DNA of 29,819 nucleotides from an uncultured Cellvibrio sp. (GTDB lineage Bacteria; Pseudomonadota; Gammaproteobacteria; Pseudomonadales; Cellvibrionaceae), in NCBI GenBank assembly GCA_946481735.1, contig CAMLOU010000037.1, positions 1 to 29,819 on the forward strand, written 5' to 3'. This document shows, piece by piece, positions 24,501 to 29,819 of this stretch (position 1 is its first letter; each line of letters starts with the position of its first letter). The notes below the pieces were generated by a model. That model searched no databases. It had not been told where the DNA came from and worked only from the letters and a program-made list of their open reading frames with translations. A program made the translations under genes and the position numbers.

Positions 24501-24839
24501 GGGGGAATGACCTTGTTGTAAGAATGATTGCCGTGGTTAAAACATCTATGCCGATGACCACTTTGCAGATGGTGCTCCGACGAAAACAGGGGGCGGCAGT
24601 TTACGCACAAACGGCTCAGGCGCAAGCGAATTCATCATGGACTTGTATCGAGGGTGATTTATCCGCCAAAATAAACGTTTGTCTGACCTTTCCGGTAAAA
24701 GCCCGTTGCCAGAGCTCGTTGGACTGTCAACAATGCATCACCACTGCCAGGGGAAAATGTGTCTCCCGCTGTAACGGCAAGCTTGGTTGGATTACACCTT
24801 GAAACCGTCGATTTATCGCGACTAACGTAGGGAAACACC
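24501..24839. other. 339-base gap between divergent genes
   Basis: This is the longest gap without a confident gene. It should hold the promoters of the unknown pair (leftward) and the dihaem cytochrome gene (rightward), but I found no convincing -35/-10 pair. A rightward 92-codon ORF (24524-24802) spans most of it and would encode a peptide with seven Cys, several in CxxC-like spacing near the end. Its codons include many rare-looking ones (AGG, CGA, ATA, GGG) and its binding site is weak. I therefore do not call it a gene. No repeat or strong hairpin was seen. Confidence 0.5.
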
Positions 24840-26723
24840 ATGATGAATTCCGTTCGTTTTATGTTTCTGGTGTCGCTGCTGACGCTGATGGCGTCCGGCT
24901 GCACGTCACACTCTCACGGCATAATTGATACGCCTCGCAGGGCGTTATTGTTACCCGAAGACGCGTTCGGTGATCGGGCATCGCGTGTGGTTTATCTCGA
25001 CCAGAACTGGGACATCGACGACAGTTTATGGTTCTACAATACGCCCCAGGGTTCCCATCTTTTACCCTATAACATCTTCCTCCATCTGGAGCAGGCTGAG
25101 CGCCCGGCACTGTTTCGTCACAGCGACAATATGAATCGCCTGCGCTACCTCACCCAACAGCCCTCGCCCACTAATCCGGACGGTTTGCCACTCGGTTGGG
25201 TTAAAGAGACTTATCAAGGTAAAGATTATGTCGGTTTAACCTGCGCGGCCTGCCACACGGGCCAGGTTAACTATCAGGGCGTCGCGATTCGGATCGATGG
25301 TGGGCCGACCCTGTCAGATATGGACAAGCTGTTAATTGAACTGGCAGATGCACTCGCCGCCACGGTTAATGATCCAGAAAAATTTACCCGCTTTGCCAAC
25401 AGGGTTCTTACTTACACCGACGCGAAGCACCAACAGGCCTTGCGCGATGAGTTGAAGTCTCTGGCGCAAAACCTGCATCGCTATAACACCGCCAATGCCT
25501 CTTACGCAGGCCAACAACCGGTGCCGTATGGCTACGGACGCCTTGATGCGTTTGGACGAATTTACAACCGGGTTTTCGCTCATCTCACACCCGGTACGGA
25601 CAATGGTAATCCGGCTAATGCACCGGTCAGTTACCCGCCATTGTGGGACACACCCCACCATGATTTTGTGCAGTGGAACGGCGTGGGCGACAACGAAGCG
25701 GACGGCGCTTTATCACGCAATGTCGGGCAAGCCATCGGTGTGTTTGCCACCATGGATTTGCAGCGTTTACCCGAGGATGCCGGCTACACCTCTTCTGTCA
25801 ATATTCACAACCTGCGCCACCTGGAAACGCATCTGGAAAAACTCTGGTCGCCTCGCTGGCAAGAACTGGCGGATAAAAAAATCCTGCCACCGATCAACCA
25901 TGAACTGGCTGGGAAAGGCCTGGCGGTTTATGTCGAATACCAATGCCACACCTGCCATCAACTCATTGACCGTAACGATCCGGAACGACGGATCGTTGCC
26001 CGCTTCAGCAGTGTGCAACAGGTCAACACCGATCCCGTCATGGCTAACAATGCGCTCTATTACACCGGCAAGAGCGGGTACCTGGAAGGTCTGGTTTCGC
26101 TCAAACCGCCCAGCAACACATTTGGCCCCCGTGTATCAGCCCTGGCCGCAGTGCGTGATGTGACCGAAGGGGTTATCCGCGCGGCGGCACCGCAGGAAAG
26201 CGCGGAAGGTATTGACCATACCCGGCGGCCAACCGTGTCCATCTCATCGACTCACAAGCTGCTGGATTTTGACTATGTCGATAAAGCAAATCTGCAAACG
26301 CTCAAGGCCTACAAAGCACGACCACTGAATGGTATTTGGGCCACGGCGCCCTATCTGCATAATGGTTCCGTGGCTAACCTCTATGAGTTGTTTCTGCCCA
26401 GTTGCAGCGATGACGAGATAGCCGCAGGAAAATTATGCCGGGCCAATCAATTCACCCTCGGTTCGCGAGAACTTGATCCGGTGAGGGTAGGGCTTGTTCA
26501 ACGCGACCCGCGCGATTACCCGGCGGTGTTTGTGTTGGACACTCGCCTGCCGGGCAACTCGAACAAAGGCCATGAATATGCAGCCGGTGTGACGTCGGTT
26601 GCCGTTGTGGATGAGCGCGGCCAATTGGTCAGGGATGACGCCGGCAAACTGGTGATGCGTACACTGCCGCCCATCAGCGAAGAGAAACGCCTGGCCTTGG
26701 TTGAATTTTTGAAAACCCTGTAG
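24840..26723 (+). CDS. Dihaem cytochrome c lipoprotein, RoxA-like
   Basis: 627 residues. The N-terminus is a lipoprotein signal (about 1-20) ending in the lipobox ASG-C21, so the mature protein is probably anchored to a periplasmic face or the outer membrane. Two covalent haem sites are CAACH (135-139) and CHTCH (369-373). The later block WATAPYLHNGSVANLYELF (500-518) is typical of dihaem c peroxidase / MauG / RoxA relatives. Size, spacing of the haem sites and this block point to the RoxA-like group, which includes rubber oxygenases, but most members are uncharacterised and the substrate cannot be read here. The start ATG follows AGGGAAAC. lnt, which finishes lipoproteins, is encoded nearby, but this is probably coincidence. 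Confidence 0.85.
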   Translation: MMNSVRFMFLVSLLTLMASGCTSHSHGIIDTPRRALLLPEDAFGDRASRVVYLDQNWDIDDSLWFYNTPQGSHLLPYNIFLHLEQAERPALFRHSDNMNRLRYLTQQPSPTNPDGLPLGWVKETYQGKDYVGLTCAACHTGQVNYQGVAIRIDGGPTLSDMDKLLIELADALAATVNDPEKFTRFANRVLTYTDAKHQQALRDELKSLAQNLHRYNTANASYAGQQPVPYGYGRLDAFGRIYNRVFAHLTPGTDNGNPANAPVSYPPLWDTPHHDFVQWNGVGDNEADGALSRNVGQAIGVFATMDLQRLPEDAGYTSSVNIHNLRHLETHLEKLWSPRWQELADKKILPPINHELAGKGLAVYVEYQCHTCHQLIDRNDPERRIVARFSSVQQVNTDPVMANNALYYTGKSGYLEGLVSLKPPSNTFGPRVSALAAVRDVTEGVIRAAAPQESAEGIDHTRRPTVSISSTHKLLDFDYVDKANLQTLKAYKARPLNGIWATAPYLHNGSVANLYELFLPSCSDDEIAAGKLCRANQFTLGSRELDPVRVGLVQRDPRDYPAVFVLDTRLPGNSNKGHEYAAGVTSVAVVDERGQLVRDDAGKLVMRTLPPISEEKRLALVEFLKTL

Positions 26724-26745
26724 CCCGGGCCGGCGTAATTGTGGT

Positions 26746-27738
26746 TTATATTTTTTCGGCCCAGCGCTCCTTAACCTCCAGTATCGCCGGCAACTGTTCA
26801 AGAAATAATTCAACCAGTTGCGGATCAAAATGTTTGCCGCGCTGTTCGCGGATATACGCAATGGCTTCATTCAGCGGCCAGGCTTTTTTGTAGGGCCGCT
26901 GCGTGGTAAGGGCATCAAAGACATCCGCCACCGCCACAATACGTCCCACCATTGGAATGTCCTCGCCTTGCAAACCGCGCGGATACCCACTGCCGTCCCA
27001 GCGCTCGTGATGCGTCAAGGCGATGTCGTGGGCCATGTGCAATAAACCGGCGGGATGCACACCGATAATGCGCGCACCAATCACCGGATGTTCACGCATG
27101 ACTGCCCACTCGTCCGGTGTTAATTTGCCGGGCTTTTGCAAGATACTATCGGGAATGCCGATCTTGCCGATGTCGTGCATGGGGGCCGCGTGCAACAAAT
27201 CTTCTGCCGTGGTTTCATCAAAGCCGGCAGCGCGGGCAATGATGTGGGAATAATGGCTCATGCGAATAACGTGGAGGCCGGTTTCGTTGTCTTTATATTC
27301 AGCGGCCAAACCAAGACGTTGCACAATTTCCAGACGTGTTTTCTTTAATTCATCCACACGCACCAGGGACAAATGCGTCGCTACCCGTGCACGGACAATG
27401 GCACCACTTACCGGCTTGGTAATGTAATCCACTCCGCCGACGGCAAAGCCCTGGGCTTCTTCGGCGGCATCGCTTAACGCGCTCACAAAAATAACCGGGA
27501 TATGTTGGGTGCGCACATTATGTTTTAATTTTTCACATACCTGATAACCGTTCATCTCCGGCATCATCACATCGAGCAGGATCAAATCGGGCCGCTCGGC
27601 ATCAGCCAGCTGCAATGCATCTTCCGGCGATTTCGCGAACAGCAAACGGTAGTGTTGTTTGAGGATCTGGCGCAACACATTCAGGTTGGTTGCCTCATCG
27701 TCCACCACCAGAATGGTGATGCTGAAGTCTGTGGTCAT
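26746..27738 (-). CDS. REC-HD-GYP response regulator (c-di-GMP phosphodiesterase)
   Basis: 330 residues, RpfG-like layout. The receiver domain (1-125) has D13/D14, phospho-acceptor D56 in LLDVMMPEMNG and K108 in TKPVS. The HD-GYP domain (about 140-325) has H188-D189 in HDIGKIGIPD, HHERWDGSGYPRGL with GYP at 251-253, and VADVFDALTTQRPYKKAW. All expected metal and GYP residues are present, so it should hydrolyse c-di-GMP to pGpG or GMP. ATG 27738 follows GGGAGT. The hybrid kinase gene lies 41 bases upstream on the same strand, so the kinase is its likely phosphoryl donor through its HPt domain. It converges with the dihaem cytochrome gene. Confidence 0.95.
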   Translation of the reverse strand: MTTDFSITILVVDDEATNLNVLRQILKQHYRLLFAKSPEDALQLADAERPDLILLDVMMPEMNGYQVCEKLKHNVRTQHIPVIFVSALSDAAEEAQGFAVGGVDYITKPVSGAIVRARVATHLSLVRVDELKKTRLEIVQRLGLAAEYKDNETGLHVIRMSHYSHIIARAAGFDETTAEDLLHAAPMHDIGKIGIPDSILQKPGKLTPDEWAVMREHPVIGARIIGVHPAGLLHMAHDIALTHHERWDGSGYPRGLQGEDIPMVGRIVAVADVFDALTTQRPYKKAWPLNEAIAYIREQRGKHFDPQLVELFLEQLPAILEVKERWAEKI

Positions 27739-27779
27739 ACTGTGACTCCCACCCTATTCATTATTGATTATTGTTGATG

Positions 27780-29819
27780 TCAGGTATCGGCTAGCTGTTG
27801 TTGTAATGTGTCCAGGTGACGCAAGGCGGCTGAAAATTCGAAATCCATCATGGCCTGCTGGATTCGACCGATAACAATTTGGTGTGCCTCTGCACGAAAA
27901 GCCTGCTTGATCAATCGCAGGGATGCTTCATCCAGCTCACCTCGGCCTAACGCCGTTTTTAATCGGGTAATTGCCAAAGCACTTTGTGCAGGATCAATTA
28001 ATAACGGTGGTGCAGCCGTTTCACGCAATTGTGGCAGCGCATTGACGGCGGTAACCAACTGATCAAATACCTTTTGCAACTCGTTGCGCTGTTTGAGCCA
28101 GATATCACCCTGGAGTTGTTCTACGGGTAGTTGTGCAATGTGCTTGAGCACGTCTGCCAGGGCCGGCAGTGCAAGATTTACTGCCGCACCGCGCGCCCGA
28201 TGCAAGAGCTGGGTAACCGCCGACACATCTTGCAGCTGCAGTGCCGCTTCAAGATTTTCCACCAGCGCGCGATTCTCGGCGATAAATTGACGCAGCGCGC
28301 TGTAATAGAATGTTTCGCTTTGCCACAGGGCCAGGCCAGCGCTGAGTGAAATGGGCACCGGTGTCGACACCGGGCTCGACGATGAACAGACTTGCGGTTG
28401 CACCGCCAGGCCAAGCAAGCGCGCCATCTCCGATTGCAACTCAAACAGGTTGATCGGTTTAGTGGCAAAACCGTCCATTCCCGCCTCGCGCGCGGCCAGT
28501 TTGTCGGCGTCCAGCACGCTGGCGGTCAACGCGATAATCGGTGTGGGTTTTAATTGATTCGCCTGTTCGTGTTGACGCATCAGACGGCTGGACTCCAGGC
28601 CGTCCATCACCGGCATTTGCACGTCCATCAATACCACATCAAAGGTACGTTGCTGGAATACGGTCAGCGCCTCTGCACCGTCCATCACAGCAGTGACCTC
28701 ATGCCCGCCTTTGCGCAACAGAATGTCCAGTAACTGCACATTGGGCATGACATCATCGACCACCAGAATGCGCAACGGCGGTAACGCCAGCAATTGACGA
28801 TCCGGCAAGCGGGTATGGATTTCTCCCTGCAACAACGGAACGCGAAAACTGAAGACCGAGCCTTTACCCAATTCACTGGTAACGCTGATGGTGCCGCCCA
28901 TTAATTCAATTAACTGCTTGCTGATGGTGGTGCCCAACCCCGAGCCGCCAAAGCGGCGGGTCATGGAAGCATCCGCTTGTGTGAAGGGTTCAAAGATGTG
29001 TTGCAGCCGATCAGCCGCGATGCCAATACCGCTGTCGCGGATGGAAAAACCAATAAAGTCTTCGTCTGCGGACACATTCACCACCACTTCCCCGCGCTCG
29101 GTAAATTTCACCGCGTTACCGATCAGGTTGACCAACACCTGACGCAGGCGCTGTTCATCGCCGCGAAAAAATTCGCCCATGCCAGATGCATATTCCAGGC
29201 GCAACGCCAGACCTTTTTGTTCTGCATTGACCTTAAAAGTAGCCAGCACCTGATAAAGCAGTTCGGTTAACGAAAAATTAACCTCTTCCAGCTCTACCAC
29301 ACCGCGCTCCAGCTTGGCGGTATCCAGCACGTTGTTAAGCAAATGCAGTAACGAGCCGGAAGCGTGATGGATGGTATCGAGATATTGTTTTTGCTCTTCA
29401 CTCAGCGGAGTTTGTAAAAGGATATCGATAAAACCGATGATCGCGTTCATCGGAGTGCGAATTTCGTGACTCATATTCGCCAGGAATTCTGTCTTCACTG
29501 CCACTGCCTGCTCGGCTTTTATTTTTTCGAGGCGCAAGACCTGTTCCATCTCGTAGCGCTGGGAAATATCCAGGATCACCCCGTCGAGCCACACAATTTC
29601 GCCCACGTCATTGGTGATCAGGCTACCGTTTTCCCATACCCAGCGAATCCGGCCATCTTTGTGGATGATGCGGTATTCCACTTCAAAAATTTTGTCGCTG
29701 TTGAGGATGTGTAAGCCGATCCGTTCCCGATCATCCGGATGCACAATATCGCTGAAGGTAATGCCGCCCGGCCGTGTAAATTCTTTGGCCGGATAACCGG
29801 TAAACCTTTCTACCGCATC
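27780..29819 (-). CDS. Hybrid sensor histidine kinase PAS-HisKA-HATPase-REC-HPt (5' end outside window)
   Basis: The reading frame is open to the right edge, so the N-terminus is missing; 679 residues are visible. The fragment starts inside a PAS domain (ERFTGYPAKEFTRPGGITFSDIVHPDDRER), followed by its PAC end to about residue 90. The HisKA block is ANMSHEIRTPMNA with phospho-His at fragment residue 118. The HATPase domain shows the N box NLIGNAVKFTERG, DSGIGI and GGSGLGTTISKQL. The receiver has RILVVDD, D399 in LMDVQMPVMDG and TKPINLF. A C-terminal HPt-like domain has His at about 540 in LLHRARGAAVNL. Together these form an internal phosphorelay. The downstream HD-GYP regulator, 41 bases away, is the likely target. 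Sensor input upstream of the PAS domain cannot be seen. Confidence 0.92.
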   Translation of the reverse strand, partial: DAVERFTGYPAKEFTRPGGITFSDIVHPDDRERIGLHILNSDKIFEVEYRIIHKDGRIRWVWENGSLITNDVGEIVWLDGVILDISQRYEMEQVLRLEKIKAEQAVAVKTEFLANMSHEIRTPMNAIIGFIDILLQTPLSEEQKQYLDTIHHASGSLLHLLNNVLDTAKLERGVVELEEVNFSLTELLYQVLATFKVNAEQKGLALRLEYASGMGEFFRGDEQRLRQVLVNLIGNAVKFTERGEVVVNVSADEDFIGFSIRDSGIGIAADRLQHIFEPFTQADASMTRRFGGSGLGTTISKQLIELMGGTISVTSELGKGSVFSFRVPLLQGEIHTRLPDRQLLALPPLRILVVDDVMPNVQLLDILLRKGGHEVTAVMDGAEALTVFQQRTFDVVLMDVQMPVMDGLESSRLMRQHEQANQLKPTPIIALTASVLDADKLAAREAGMDGFATKPINLFELQSEMARLLGLAVQPQVCSSSSPVSTPVPISLSAGLALWQSETFYYSALRQFIAENRALVENLEAALQLQDVSAVTQLLHRARGAAVNLALPALADVLKHIAQLPVEQLQGDIWLKQRNELQKVFDQLVTAVNALPQLRETAAPPLLIDPAQSALAITRLKTALGRGELDEASLRLIKQAFRAEAHQIVIGRIQQAMMDFEFSAALRHLDTLQQQLADT

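Noticed and set aside
1..29819. Defence island, prophage or integrated element
   Set aside because: Gene content is core metabolism, translation and signalling; no integrase, tRNA attachment site, transposase, toxin-antitoxin pair or CRISPR repeats were seen.

Overview
The window reads as ordinary chromosome of a gammaproteobacterium with moderate GC. The miaB / phoH-like ybeZ / ybeY / corC / lnt order is the classical gammaproteobacterial block. The wider mix (DinG with YqcC, DUF1820, DUF2214, several c-di-GMP proteins, a RoxA-like dihaem cytochrome) would fit a free-living, Cellvibrionaceae- or Pseudomonas-like bacterium. The genus is inference only. I see no tRNA, rRNA, CRISPR array, transposase, phage gene or recognised defence system.

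Left part (1-5500). A compact element of nested inverted repeats (91-180) lies downstream of a leftward set: a 2,4-dienoyl-CoA-reductase-like SDR, a 40-residue membrane peptide, and an enoyl-CoA hydratase/isomerase-like crotonase. The two enzymes look like auxiliary enzymes of unsaturated fatty-acid beta-oxidation. argS diverges from the crotonase with a good sigma70-type promoter and is followed by a membrane-anchored coiled-coil protein of unknown role.

Centre-left (5177-16761). A leftward acyltransferase - dinG - yqcC group is followed by rightward ychJ-like and REC-GGDEF-REC genes, leftward pyrB (GTG start) and rightward DUF2971. A leftward run DUF2214 - FGGY kinase - short GlpD probably handles glycerol or a related polyol. 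It is insulated from the upstream DUF1820 gene by a strong intrinsic terminator.

Centre-right (16967-23620). miaB, a MprF/LPG-synthase-type membrane protein, ybeZ, ybeY, corC and lnt form the conserved tRNA/ribosome/envelope block. The membrane protein sits inside the block, and an intrinsic terminator separates corC from lnt. lnt converges on an unknown gene pair, and one perfect hairpin contains both stop codons.

Right part (23639-29819). Two unknown leftward genes, a 339-base gap with only a weak cysteine-rich ORF, a dihaem RoxA-like lipoprotein, then a leftward signalling pair: a PAS-HisKA-HATPase-REC-HPt hybrid kinase (cut by the window end) and a REC-HD-GYP phosphodiesterase. With the diguanylate cyclase at 9639, the window encodes both synthesis and likely breakdown of c-di-GMP.

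No undescribed system can be proven from the sequence alone. The best candidates for follow-up are the nested-repeat element at 91-180, the 40-residue peptide gene, the unknown pair at 23639-24500, the RoxA-like lipoprotein and the unusual REC-GGDEF-REC architecture.
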